Below, one piece after another: positions 16,564 through 25,034 of a stretch of DNA of 64,000 bases. The position numbers and the translations under genes were made by a program. Each line of letters begins with the position of its first letter. Positions within the stretch are counted from its first letter, which is position 1. The notes below the pieces were generated by a model. The model was not told where the DNA came from. It did not search any database and saw nothing but the letters and a program-made list of their open reading frames with translations. This DNA is from UBA3006 sp031401235 (GTDB lineage: Bacteria > Actinomycetota > Acidimicrobiia > Acidimicrobiales > Ilumatobacteraceae): positions 1 through 64,000 of the forward strand of contig JANNRJ010000031.1 of NCBI GenBank assembly GCA_031401235.1, read 5' to 3'.

Positions 16564-17844
16564 CTAAAGCTCCGCCGACCAATCCTGCGACTCGAGGATT
16601 TCCTTGGTTCTGGCCAAAAAGCGTGCCGCGTACGCACCATCGAATGCTCGGTGATCCCATGTCATCGCCAGGTTTCCCACGGGGTGGATGGCGATGCTCT
16701 CGGAACCATCGGCGAGTTGCGCTACAACAGGCTTTCGAACTATCGCATCGGTCGAGATAATCGCAACTTGAGGTTGATTGATGATTGCCATTGTGAGTAC
16801 CGAACCGGCCGACCCGTTATTCGAGAGCGTGAATGTTCCGCCCTGGATTTCATCGGGTAGCAACTTTCGGGTACGTGCGCGCTGGGAAAGGTCATAGATT
16901 TCGCGGGCAATCGCTCGCAATCGTTTAGTTTCTGCACTTCGCACTAGTGGAACAAGCAAACCCTGGTAGTCAAGATCGACCGCGATACCAAGATCTACAT
17001 AGTTGTGCACGATGAGATTGTCGCCATCAATGCTTGAGTTGAGGTGCGGGAATTCGCGCAACGCGTCGATGACGGCTCGCGAGATAAACGGAAGATAGGT
17101 GAGGCTAAATCCCTCACTTGTTTTCCACTCTGATTTCACCGCATTTCGAGCAATGTCAACATTGGAATAATCCACTTCGACAACACTCAAGACATGCGGG
17201 CTGGAACTCTTGGAAGCCATCATATGTGCACCGGTGAGTTTGCGAATCTTGGACAGCGCCATGACATTTTCGCGCTCACTAGTCAGAGATGATTGTCGGG
17301 GTGGCGACACGACTGCTGACTTGGGGGTAGGAGTTATCGCAGATGCTGGTACAACCGGAACTTGGGCAACAGCTGGACTTGAACTCACTGCCACCGATCC
17401 AGTGCGGTCAATGTGATCGAGCACGTCTTCGCGAGTTATACGACCGCCTGGTCCACTGCCAACAATTGCGTTGACATCAATGCCGTGATCTGTCACAAGT
17501 CGTCGAACAACTGGTGAGAGCAACTTATTGCTACCGCCGACAACGGTTGCAGGTGCCGGAGTTGGCACAGCTGCCGGAGTTGGCACAGCTGCCGGAGTGT
17601 TCACCGCACCAAGCTCACCGACCACAGCGATCACCGTGCCGACAGGGACAGTGTCACCTTCGGCGACTCGAATCTCGGTCAGCGTGCCAGCAACCGGCGA
17701 TGGTACTTCCGTGTCCACTTTGTCGGTCGAAACTTCGAAAAGCGATTCGTCGGCCGCGATCGTCTCTCCGACTTTTTTAAACCAGCGGGTGATCGTGCCT
17801 TCGGTGACGGTTTCTCCGAGTTGTGGAAGGGTGATGTCAGCCAT
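16564..17844 (-). CDS. sucB: 2-oxoacid dehydrogenase E2, dihydrolipoamide acyltransferase
   Basis: Protein of 426 residues: one lipoyl domain (1-77; lipoylated lysine in EVSTDKVDTEV), a Pro/Ala linker, an E3/E1-binding domain (LLSPVVRRLVTDHGIDV...GRITREDVLDHI), a second linker, and the catalytic domain ending in MTWDHRAFDGAYAARFL. The catalytic His is in DHRAFDG. The linker DNA contains a short tandem repeat near 17565-17600 that encodes repeated TPAAVP. It could be the E2 of pyruvate or 2-oxoglutarate dehydrogenase; AceE is encoded at 28867 and no other E2 is in the window. It lies between lpd and the lipBA fusion. Confidence 0.9.
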   Translation of the reverse strand: MADITLPQLGETVTEGTITRWFKKVGETIAADESLFEVSTDKVDTEVPSPVAGTLTEIRVAEGDTVPVGTVIAVVGELGAVNTPAAVPTPAAVPTPAPATVVGGSNKLLSPVVRRLVTDHGIDVNAIVGSGPGGRITREDVLDHIDRTGSVAVSSSPAVAQVPVVPASAITPTPKSAVVSPPRQSSLTSERENVMALSKIRKLTGAHMMASKSSSPHVLSVVEVDYSNVDIARNAVKSEWKTSEGFSLTYLPFISRAVIDALREFPHLNSSIDGDNLIVHNYVDLGIAVDLDYQGLLVPLVRSAETKRLRAIAREIYDLSQRARTRKLLPDEIQGGTFTLSNNGSAGSVLTMAIINQPQVAIISTDAIVRKPVVAQLADGSESIAIHPVGNLAMTWDHRAFDGAYAARFLARTKEILESQDWSAEL

Positions 17845-17886
17845 GATTGGTAATTACTCCAGTGTTCCAGTCTACGAACTTCAAAC

Positions 17887-19296
17887 TCATGCGTTGATGC
17901 TCCGACCGGTCAACGACAACGCAGTCTCGCCGAATAATTCGGTCAAGCTCGGATGCGGTTGGATGAATTCGGCAATTTCCTCAACAGTGGCTTCCCAATT
18001 GACTGCCAGATAAGCCCCGGATAATTGTTCGGTCACCCATGGTCCGACCATATGAACCCCGATTACCTGTCCGGCTTTTCCATCGGCATTTTTCTTGGCG
18101 ATAATTTTGAGCAATCCATCGGTCTCTCCGAGAATTAGCGCTCGACTGTTAGCTCGATACTGATGTTTGGCGACAACAACATCAATGCCAGCAAGACGAG
18201 CCTGCTCTTCGGATGGTCCAGACCACGCCACTTCGGGATGGCAATAAATCGCCCACGGAACCCGTTCATACATGACTGGATAGACCTGTTCATTGCGCAT
18301 GTGTTTCACCGCAACAATTGCTTCGGCATACGCAACATGAGCAAGTTGAGGCGTATTAATAAGGTCACCGACGGCATATACCCCTGGCTCTCCGGTGAGG
18401 CAATACCCGTCAACTTCGACGAATCCATGATCGGTCACCTTTACCGATGTTCCATCAAGACCTAATTGGTCGGCGAATGGTTTGCGACCCACCGAGATGA
18501 TTACTACATCTACTTCGAGATGTTCAGCATCACCGAAATAAACGGTCGTGCCTCCCTTTTTGAGAGGTTCGTGACCGGTTACCAATACCCCAGTGCGAAT
18601 GTCGATGTTTTTTTTCTTGAAACTCTTAACGACAACATTGGCAACATCCGGATCCAGTCCTGGCAATATTTTTGGAAGCCCTTCCAAAATCGTCACCGTC
18701 GACCCGAGATCAGCAAACGTTGAGGCGAATTCACATCCAATGGCACCACCGCCAATGACTGCGATTCGCGAGGGAACATAATCAAGCATCAGAACTTCGT
18801 CGGATGTCATGATCGGACCACCAATCGCAAATCCAGGAATCGTGCGCGGAACCGAACCGGTGGCCAAGACGATATTCTTACCTTGTAGTTCGCGTGTTGA
18901 TCCGTCGGCAAGTTTTGCCGTGACTATACGACTCGCCCCAAGTGACCCGACCCCAGCAAGATACGTCACTTTTTTCGATTTTGTTAATCCAGTGAGACCC
19001 TTGACCAAACCAGCAACAATCTGTTCTTTGCGTTGTTGACTCTTTACAAAATCCACGACTGGCGCGCTCGAATTGATGCCGAACTCGCCTGCACCTTTTA
19101 CATGGCGATTGACGGCTGCAGTTTCCAGAAATGCCTTGGCTGGAATGCAACCGCGGTTTAGACATGTTCCACCAATGGTGTCTTTCTCAATCATGGCAAC
19201 ATTGAGCCCCGCCGATGCGCCATAAAACGCCGCGGCATATCCGCCAGGTCCACCACCAATGACAACGAGATCAAATTGCTCAGCCGTACGCATCAC
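17887..19296 (-). CDS. lpdA: dihydrolipoamide dehydrogenase (E3)
   Basis: FAD disulfide reductase of 469 residues that reoxidises dihydrolipoamide with NAD+. FAD motif VVIGGGPGGYAAAFYGA at the N terminus, redox disulfide GGTCLNRGCIPAKAF at about 42-56, NAD motif IAVIGGGAIGCEFASTFADLG, second FAD motif GVYAVGDLINTPQLAHVAYAE, and the C-terminal catalytic His-Glu in IQPHPSLTE. First gene of the run lpd-E2-lipBA-pirin-M24 peptidase; the gap to E2 is 42 bases. Confidence 0.95.
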   Translation of the reverse strand: MMRTAEQFDLVVIGGGPGGYAAAFYGASAGLNVAMIEKDTIGGTCLNRGCIPAKAFLETAAVNRHVKGAGEFGINSSAPVVDFVKSQQRKEQIVAGLVKGLTGLTKSKKVTYLAGVGSLGASRIVTAKLADGSTRELQGKNIVLATGSVPRTIPGFAIGGPIMTSDEVLMLDYVPSRIAVIGGGAIGCEFASTFADLGSTVTILEGLPKILPGLDPDVANVVVKSFKKKNIDIRTGVLVTGHEPLKKGGTTVYFGDAEHLEVDVVIISVGRKPFADQLGLDGTSVKVTDHGFVEVDGYCLTGEPGVYAVGDLINTPQLAHVAYAEAIVAVKHMRNEQVYPVMYERVPWAIYCHPEVAWSGPSEEQARLAGIDVVVAKHQYRANSRALILGETDGLLKIIAKKNADGKAGQVIGVHMVGPWVTEQLSGAYLAVNWEATVEEIAEFIQPHPSLTELFGETALSLTGRSINA

Positions 19297-19328
19297 CTCC
19301 GATAAAAGTCATCACTCACGGTAGCGGT

Positions 19329-19763
19329 TCAGGGATGAGTGTTCGTCGCCCATTGACGTTGCTCGCCCGCGCGAATGTATGCAACTGTGCGAGTGCCCTG
19401 TGACACAGGAAATGCAACCGTGCAAACGCTCTCAACATCGCGTTTTGTCGTGACACATTCGGTTCCAAATCCAAAAGGCAGCGACACAGGTTCGTTGATT
19501 TTGCCGCCAGCAAGTAATCGCCATCCCTCAATTGCACTGGCATCCTCCACTCCGACAAGTGCAACATCCACCAATGTACGATCGCGGGTAATACGAACCC
19601 CATCGACGCGCACCGTCATGTCACCGAGCGTGACTGACTCGCCCAATTCCAATAGCAATACTTCATTTCCGTCGCGAACTGTTTGAAACAGTTTGACTCC
19701 ACCGGCAACCACGATTAACAATCCACACAACAACGCGGCAAGAATTAATTTACGGGTGCTCAT
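19329..19763 (-). CDS. small membrane-anchored extracytoplasmic protein
   Basis: Protein of 144 residues with one N-terminal hydrophobic helix (about 5-25, LILAALLCGLLIVVAGGVKL) and a hydrophilic beta-rich exported domain. Two cysteines (in GTECVTTKRDVESVCTVAF) could form a disulfide outside the cell. The strand pattern recalls Telokin-like/DUF4352 immunoglobulin-like exported domains, but I cannot assign it. It is divergent from the thioredoxin-fold selenoprotein candidate, a possible partner for disulfide formation (inference only). Confidence 0.6.
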   Translation of the reverse strand: MSTRKLILAALLCGLLIVVAGGVKLFQTVRDGNEVLLLELGESVTLGDMTVRVDGVRITRDRTLVDVALVGVEDASAIEGWRLLAGGKINEPVSLPFGFGTECVTTKRDVESVCTVAFPVSQGTRTVAYIRAGEQRQWATNTHP

Positions 19764-19804
19764 TAATTGACGAGCCTAGATGGACGTGCTTTCTATAGCT
19801 GCTG

Positions 19805-19810
19805 TACTCT
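19805..19810 (+). promoter_or_regulatory. -10 element of a leaderless promoter
   Basis: TACTCT lies seven bases before the ATG at 19818 with no Shine-Dalgarno sequence in between, the pattern seen before several other genes here. Confidence 0.35.
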
Positions 19811-19817
19811 ATTTATT

Positions 19818-20351
19818 ATGAGAATTTCATTGCGGGGTGTGGTCATTACCTTGGTGACTGTAATCGCAGGTTGTGGTGGCCAAGTGAGCGAAAACGTCTC
19901 GGTCACGTCAGATTTCGCCGTCTCCGTCACATCAGATTCTCCAAGATTGACAATCGATTTTGCAGCGTCCCTAATTGACGGTTCTCCAATCAACTTGGCC
20001 GAGCAACTCGCTATCAATCCAGTTGCTCTCTGGTTTTGGGCGCCAGGTTGAGTCACATGTAATTTTGAAGCGCCCTCGGTCGAGAGTGCACAACGGAAAT
20101 TTATTGGTGGAGTCACGGTGATCGGAGTGGCTTGGAACGGAAGCATTGACTCCATGACTGATTTCGTCCTACGACATGGGATCAGCTTCCAAAACATTAA
20201 CGACGACGATGGAAAAATATTTGCCCAATTTGGTGTTCCATATCAGCCTGCCTGGGTGTTCATCACACAAAATGGAGATGCCACTACTCGTATCGGAGCG
20301 CTCGACGAAGTATCGTTGGAAAAGGAACTACAAGACTTGAGCGAGTTATAA
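19818..20351 (+). CDS. thioredoxin-fold lipoprotein (MPT53/DsbE-like), putative selenoprotein with UxxC
   Basis: Read through one in-frame TGA (20049-20051, codon 78) this is a 177-residue protein. Residues 1-19 are a lipoprotein signal (ITLVTVIAG then Cys19). Next come the TlpA/DsbE strand VALWFWAPG, the TGA, VTCNFEAPSVE, the strand VTVIGVAWNGSIDSM, NINDDDGKIFAQFGV and the cis-proline loop YQPAWVFI. The layout follows mycobacterial MPT53/DsbF, where the motif reads WCPFC; the TGA falls exactly on the first cysteine, giving UxxC. No other stop or frameshift occurs, so a decayed gene is less likely than selenocysteine, though a fresh nonsense mutation is possible. Conventional gene calling would split it at the TGA. 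The stop abuts the next ATG. Confidence 0.75.
20070..20089 (+). promoter_or_regulatory. candidate bacterial SECIS hairpin
   Basis: GCGCCCTC pairs with GAGAGTGC (eight positions, one G:U and one C:A mismatch) around the tetraloop GGTC. The first loop base is 27 bases after the last base of the TGA (26 bases between). Bacterial SECIS elements need a short stem and a loop with G among its first two bases at about 16-37 bases after the UGA; all three hold. Folding by eye only. Confidence 0.55.
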
Positions 20352-20717
20352 ATGGGAATCCGAAATATAGGCAAGCGCCTCCGGGTCGGCAATCGAGAAA
20401 TCGACGCCGAGCGACTTGTTGAACGCTTCGAAAATTTCAACCTGGCCAAAATCGGAACAATCGTGGCCCGCAAGCAAGTAAAAATCGGCGGAGAAATTAA
20501 GCGCATGCGGATTAAGCCACGCTCAGGAATACAGGCCATTGAAATCGTGATAAACGATGGCACCGGTGAAGCCACCGTCATCTTTAGTGGGCGCCGATAC
20601 ATCCCTGGAATCCAACACGGTCAGTGCATTATTGTTGAAGGAGTTGCCTTCGCTGATCACGATTCAAATGTATTTCTCAATCCGGCCTACACGCTTTTGC
20701 CTGCGAATGGGGTTTGA
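20352..20717 (+). CDS. OB-fold nucleic-acid-binding domain protein
   Basis: Protein of 121 residues, beginning directly after the stop of the thioredoxin-fold gene. Residues 35-115 form a single OB fold of the tRNA-anticodon/RecG-wedge type: AKIGTIVARKQVKIGGEIKRM, then IEIVINDGTGEATVIFSGRRYIPGI and GQCIIVEGVAF. The GTGEATVIFxG strand is the family hallmark. Small OB proteins of this type occur beside TrkA and APC-transporter genes in related actinobacteria; the role is unknown. It converges with the TrkA genes. Confidence 0.75.
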   Translation: MGIRNIGKRLRVGNREIDAERLVERFENFNLAKIGTIVARKQVKIGGEIKRMRIKPRSGIQAIEIVINDGTGEATVIFSGRRYIPGIQHGQCIIVEGVAFADHDSNVFLNPAYTLLPANGV

Positions 20718-20739
20718 CAAGTTATCTTCAATAAGTTAA

Positions 20740-21408
20740 CTAGCCGATGAGAAGTCGCTTAACAGCCTCTTCGGCGTCTTCAGTGATGAGCGCCATAACT
20801 TCATCGCCGGCCCGCAAAACAGTGTCTCGATTCGGCACCATCACCCGCTCGTTGCGAACAATAGCGACAACCGATGCACTGCGCGGAAATGATAAGTCGA
20901 CAAGAGCCTTATCCACTGCCGGCGAAGTTGGTGCGAGCGTAACTTCAATGAGCTCGGCTTTACCCCCTTTGAGTTGCATCAGGCGAACCAAACTGCCAAC
21001 ATCAACTGCCTCCTGGACCAAACTTGTGATGAGGTGCGGAGTTGACACAGAAACATCAACACCCCACATCTCATTGAACATCCAATAATTTTTTGGATTG
21101 TTGACACGGGCAATGATGCGGGGAACACCAAACTCCTGCTTGGCGAGCAGCGAAATCACCAAATTGTCTTCGTCGTCGCCTGTTACAGCGGCCACAACAT
21201 CCGCATCGAGGACGCCAGCGTCCGAAAGCACGGCAACATCACATGCATCTCCCAAAAGCCATCGGATGAGGGAAGAATTTGTGGTCGAAGCGTATTCACG
21301 AGAAACCACCCGATCATTTTCAATGATCGTGATGTCGTGGCCAGCTGCACCAAGTTGTTCGGCAGTGAATCGACCAACACTTCCGCCACCCGCGATAACA
21401 ACTTTCAT
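20740..21408 (-). CDS. TrkA-family potassium channel/transporter regulator (second copy)
   Basis: Protein of 222 residues with a Rossmann RCK_N domain (MKVVIAGGGSVGRFTAEQL, acidic strand end DITIIENDR) and an RCK_C domain from about 140. These proteins gate Trk/Ktr/Kup-type potassium uptake in response to nucleotide. Its gene begins two bases after the stop of the first trkA gene, so the two are probably cotranslated and may form heteromers, as CeoB/CeoC do in mycobacteria. Divergent potassium importer gene at 22204. Confidence 0.9.
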   Translation of the reverse strand: MKVVIAGGGSVGRFTAEQLGAAGHDITIIENDRVVSREYASTTNSSLIRWLLGDACDVAVLSDAGVLDADVVAAVTGDDEDNLVISLLAKQEFGVPRIIARVNNPKNYWMFNEMWGVDVSVSTPHLITSLVQEAVDVGSLVRLMQLKGGKAELIEVTLAPTSPAVDKALVDLSFPRSASVVAIVRNERVMVPNRDTVLRAGDEVMALITEDAEEAVKRLLIG

Positions 21409-21410
21409 GA

Positions 21411-22079
21411 TTAGTGGCCCTTTCCAACGATGTTGCCAGCGATGAGTTGAGCATCAAAATCTGCCAGCCTGCTGAGTTCAACAGAAACGTAGGCGACATC
21501 CCCTTGTTGCACAATCGTGTCGGCACTTGGAATTAAGGCAGTTCCCAATCGACGAAGAGCAACAACTCGCGCAAAGTCAATATCGATCGATAACAGGCGT
21601 TTGCCAACAAAGGAGGCCGGCATATCGCGTTCGACGACAACCACTTTCGCACTCGGGTCTGTCCATTCAACAGCAGGAGCGTCGGGAAGAATTCGGCGCA
21701 AGATTCGTTCAGATGTCCATTTCACAGTCGCAACTGTGGCAATTCCGACTCGCTCGTAGATGGCGGCGCGCTTTGGGTCATAAATTCGAGCCACAACGCG
21801 CTCAATGCTGAATTTCTCGCGAGCAACACGGGCCACCAAGATATTCGAGTTGTCGCCATTCGTAACGGCTGCTAACGCATCGGCGCGCTCAATTCCAGCC
21901 GAAATCAATGTGTCGTGATCAAATCCGATTCCAGTGATTTTTTGACCCGTAAAGTCGTCACCCAGTCGCACAAATGCTTCTGGTTTGCGATCGATGACAG
22001 CCACCGTGTGACCGGCAGCAACGAGTTCGCGCGCCAACGACGAGCCCACTCGCCCACAGCCGACAATCACAACGTGCAC
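21411..22079 (-). CDS. TrkA-family potassium transporter regulator (first copy)
   Basis: Protein of 222 residues with RCK_N (VHVVIVGCGRVGSSLARELVA, strand AVIDRKPEAF) and RCK_C domains. A GTG start at 22079 is chosen because TTGAGGAG lies six bases before it and the Rossmann strand then begins at residue 2, as in CeoB; the longer form from 22112 adds an unlikely N terminus. Paired with the second TrkA gene downstream and divergent from the KimA-like importer. Confidence 0.9.
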   Translation of the reverse strand: MHVVIVGCGRVGSSLARELVAAGHTVAVIDRKPEAFVRLGDDFTGQKITGIGFDHDTLISAGIERADALAAVTNGDNSNILVARVAREKFSIERVVARIYDPKRAAIYERVGIATVATVKWTSERILRRILPDAPAVEWTDPSAKVVVVERDMPASFVGKRLLSIDIDFARVVALRRLGTALIPSADTIVQQGDVAYVSVELSRLADFDAQLIAGNIVGKGH

Positions 22080-22203
22080 GTCAATCTCCTCAATTCGAAC
22101 TAGCAATCGCAATTTTATTCAAAACGACCCTGAGATCGCAGTGCCTAAGCGTAGGCGAATTGTTCGCCAACGAAGGCTGTCGTGTGCGAGGATTACTTAC
22201 CGG

Positions 22204-24066
22204 ATGGCTCAGTCAACTAACCCCCTTAAACGGTTCTTCATCGGCAAACCGATTGCCACCACAGAAGATGCCCACCACCGGCTCTCCAAGAAAGTCGCGT
22301 TGCCTGTCTTTGCCAGCGATGCAATCTCGTCCACAGCCTATGCCTCCGAAGAAATTCTGATTGTATTTTTGTCGCTGGCCGGAGTCGGAGTCGCCGCGTA
22401 CAGCAAACTCGTTCCAATTTCGTTGCTTGTCGTGCTTCTACTTGCAATCGTGGTAAGTAGCTATCGACAGACAATTTACGCCTATCCAACCGGCGGTGGC
22501 TCGTACATCGTGTCGCGCGAAAATCTCGGAAAGTACCCATCGCTCGTGGCGGGCGCCTCCATGTTAATTGACTACATCTTGACGGTGGCAGTGTCTATAG
22601 CCGCCGGTGTTGCGGCAATAATTTCAGCGTTCAACTCACTTGCCCCCTACCGAGTTGAACTGTGCATTGGATTCATTGTGTTACTAACGATTGCCAATCT
22701 ACGTGGACTCAAAGAGTCTGGTGCTCTCTTTGCGCCTCCGACGTACCTATACATCATTTGTTTATTTGCACTTATCGGAATAGGGCTTTTCAAGGTTTTT
22801 TTTGGCGATCTGGGACCAATTGCTCATGACAGCGAAGCCGCCCAAGAACTTCTAGGCGGCAATAACTCAGTCACGCTGTTCTTCTTTCTCAAGGCGTTTT
22901 CCTCGGGCGCAGTTGCGCTTACCGGCATCGAAGCAGTGTCCGATGGTGTTCCTGCGTTTAAGAAACCAGAACCTCGTAATGCGGCCGTCACTCTCTTGTG
23001 GATGGGTGCGATTCTCGGCAGTAGTTTTTTTGGTTTAAGTGTTTTGGCTCAACATTTGCAACCACTTAAAGATGAAGAGGGAATTATCAAAGACACCGTG
23101 CTTGCTCAGATGGCTGAGCAAGTATATGGCGGCAGAAACGTCTTTTTTTATATCACTCAGTTTGCAACATTTGGAATCTTGATTTTGGCGGCCAACACCG
23201 GTTACGCCGATTTCCCAAGACTCTCGTCATTTATAGCTCGAGACAGATTTCTTCCCCGACAGTTCATGAATCGTGGTGATCGATTGGTGTTTTCAAATGG
23301 GGTGATCTTCCTCGGATTCATGGCTTCGCTACTTGTCTTTGTCTTTGGTGGACTGGTCAACGCATTGATTCCGCTTTATGCGGTTGGAGTATTTACCGGA
23401 TTCACACTGAGTCAATCTGGCATGTTTGTTCGCCACCGCAAACTAAAAGAACCGGGTTGGGCGGTCCGAGCATTCTTTTCGCTCCTTGGTGCGGTTACCA
23501 CCGCCTTTGTTGCCGGAATAGTTGTATTCGTCAAATTTTCTGATGGTGCGTGGATCCCGGCCGTTCTTATACCAATTCTTGTTCTGTGTTTTACTTCGAT
23601 CAATCGTCATTACAAACGAGTTCGATCTTTCCTGAAGACTGATACAAATTACACGGTCCCATTTCACACTCACTTCGTTATTGTGCTCGTGGAATCGGTA
23701 AATCAAGGAGTGTTGCAGGCACTCAAGTACGCGCAAAGCCTGCGACCCGATCGACTTATGGCGCTCTCGGTTGTCCAAACTCCTGAAGACGGTGTGAAAC
23801 TCATGGAACAGTGGGCCGAGTACAAACTTGATGTTGAACTTGACATGGTGACATCGGAGTTTCGCGACTTGACCGAACCCATTTTGAGGAGAATTAATGA
23901 ACTCGACAACGAGGACAACGACGATCTCATCACGGTGGTAATACCTGAATTTGTGACGAGCATTCGCTCACAGTGGTTGCACAATCAATCGGCTCTCTCA
24001 ATTAAAGCTCGTCTGTTATACAGACCAAATACGGTGGTGACTTCAGTACCAATAGTCATCAAGTAG
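22204..24066 (+). CDS. KimA-like potassium importer (KUP/APC superfamily)
   Basis: Protein of 620 residues with about twelve membrane helices and a cytosolic C-terminal domain of some 150 residues. The N terminus (KRFFIGKPI, then SDAISSTAYASEEIL) and the stretch SYRQTIYAYPTGGGSYIVSRENLG, followed by DYILTVAVSIAAG, closely follow Bacillus subtilis KimA (YdaO), a proton-coupled high-affinity potassium importer inhibited by c-di-AMP. The divergent trkA pair fits a potassium role. Database labels of APC amino acid permease are the alternative. ATG at 22204 is chosen because KimA homology begins there. A perfect six-pair hairpin (GGCGAA-TTG-TTCGCC, 22154-22168) lies upstream. Confidence 0.82.
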   Translation: MAQSTNPLKRFFIGKPIATTEDAHHRLSKKVALPVFASDAISSTAYASEEILIVFLSLAGVGVAAYSKLVPISLLVVLLLAIVVSSYRQTIYAYPTGGGSYIVSRENLGKYPSLVAGASMLIDYILTVAVSIAAGVAAIISAFNSLAPYRVELCIGFIVLLTIANLRGLKESGALFAPPTYLYIICLFALIGIGLFKVFFGDLGPIAHDSEAAQELLGGNNSVTLFFFLKAFSSGAVALTGIEAVSDGVPAFKKPEPRNAAVTLLWMGAILGSSFFGLSVLAQHLQPLKDEEGIIKDTVLAQMAEQVYGGRNVFFYITQFATFGILILAANTGYADFPRLSSFIARDRFLPRQFMNRGDRLVFSNGVIFLGFMASLLVFVFGGLVNALIPLYAVGVFTGFTLSQSGMFVRHRKLKEPGWAVRAFFSLLGAVTTAFVAGIVVFVKFSDGAWIPAVLIPILVLCFTSINRHYKRVRSFLKTDTNYTVPFHTHFVIVLVESVNQGVLQALKYAQSLRPDRLMALSVVQTPEDGVKLMEQWAEYKLDVELDMVTSEFRDLTEPILRRINELDNEDNDDLITVVIPEFVTSIRSQWLHNQSALSIKARLLYRPNTVVTSVPIVIK

Positions 24067-24086
24067 TCATCAAGTAGTCATCAAAT
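24054..24086. repeat. 11-base unit repeated three times across the importer stop codon
   Basis: AGTCATCAAGT occurs at 24054 and 24065, and AGTCATCAAAT at 24076. The first copy encodes the final Val-Ile-Lys and stop of the importer. It looks like recent slippage; no function is apparent. Confidence 0.8.
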
Positions 24087-24094
24087 CGTCCTCG

Positions 24095-24100
24095 TAGCCT
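24095..24100 (+). promoter_or_regulatory. -10 element of a leaderless promoter
   Basis: TAGCCT ends seven bases before the ATG at 24108, with no Shine-Dalgarno sequence between. Confidence 0.35.
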
Positions 24101-24107
24101 GAGTTGT

Positions 24108-25001
24108 ATGAATATTTTGATATCGGGTGCTAGTGGCCTTATCGGAACGGAACTCAGCGCACATCTTGAACGCTTAGGTCATCGAGTAACTCGACTAGTG
24201 CGTCGACTCGCCGGCACCAACGAAGTTCTATGGAACCCGGCACAAGATCAACTGGACCCGGCCGCCATCGAAGGGGTCGACGCCGTCATTCATCTTTCGG
24301 GTGCAAGTATCGGCGACAAACGCTGGACCAACTCATACAAAAAGGAAATTCTAGAAAGTCGTACTTTGTCGACCAATCTGCTTGCTCGGACTATCGCCTC
24401 ATTGAACAAAAAGCCTGAGGTATTTCTTTCGGGATCGGCAATTGGGATTTATGGTGCCCGTGACGATATGACGCTGGATGAAGCCAGCACACTTGGCGAC
24501 TCGTTTCTTGCCGATGTCTGCAAGCAGTGGGAATCTGCAGCAACCCCGGCCACACAAGCTGGCATCCGCACCGTATTTTTGCGCACGGGAATCGTGCTCA
24601 CCACCAAAGGTGGCGCACTCAAGAAACAACTTCCGCTGTTCAAAATTGGCCTCGGCGGCAAATTTGCTGGCGGAAAGCAATGGCAAAGTTGGATCACGCT
24701 GGATGACGAAGTGCGCGCCATTGAGTTTCTGCTCCTGGCGCAAATTTCAGGTGCGGTTAATTTGACGGCACCAAATCCAGTCACCAATTCTGAATTCACT
24801 TCAACGCTCGCGCGTGTGTTGCATCGACCCGCACTGTTGCCCATCCCCTCATTTGGTCCCAAATTGCTACTTGGAGGCGAACTGGCTGAATCGTTGCTGT
24901 TCACCGGACAACGGGTGATTCCATCGATACTCATTGCTAATGGGTTTACTTTCTCCCATGATCACCTAGAAGAGGCGTTGCGTTCGCTACTCAACAAATG
25001 A
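24108..25001 (+). CDS. TIGR01777-type NAD-dependent epimerase family protein
   Basis: Extended short-chain dehydrogenase-like protein of 297 residues. MNILISGASGLIGTELSAHLERLGHRVTRLVRR is the NAD(P) Rossmann motif, VDAVIHLSGASIGDKRW and LSGSAIGIYG are typical of the SDR39U1/YfcH group (TIGR01777), and the C-terminal DUF1731 segment LPIPSFGPKLLLGGELAESLLFTGQRVIP is present. The reaction is not established for the family. An SRPBCC gene follows, and fusions of the two domains are known, so the pair may act together. Confidence 0.88.
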   Translation: MNILISGASGLIGTELSAHLERLGHRVTRLVRRLAGTNEVLWNPAQDQLDPAAIEGVDAVIHLSGASIGDKRWTNSYKKEILESRTLSTNLLARTIASLNKKPEVFLSGSAIGIYGARDDMTLDEASTLGDSFLADVCKQWESAATPATQAGIRTVFLRTGIVLTTKGGALKKQLPLFKIGLGGKFAGGKQWQSWITLDDEVRAIEFLLLAQISGAVNLTAPNPVTNSEFTSTLARVLHRPALLPIPSFGPKLLLGGELAESLLFTGQRVIPSILIANGFTFSHDHLEEALRSLLNK

Positions 25002-25034
25002 ACCGTTTTAGGTTCACTACTCTAGATTTGTGGA

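Noticed and set aside
17540..17610. Insertion or repeat element in the E2 gene
   Set aside because: The short tandem repeat encodes the flexible Ala/Pro linker normal for E2 proteins.
19767..20051. Two separate short proteins (19767-20051 and 20118-20351)
   Set aside because: They are in the same frame, and together make one thioredoxin fold with signal peptide; the break is a single TGA on the redox cysteine. Called as one gene with recoding.
22113..22203. c-di-AMP (ydaO) riboswitch before the KimA-like gene
   Set aside because: The leader is only about 90 bases, much too short, and shows just one small hairpin.
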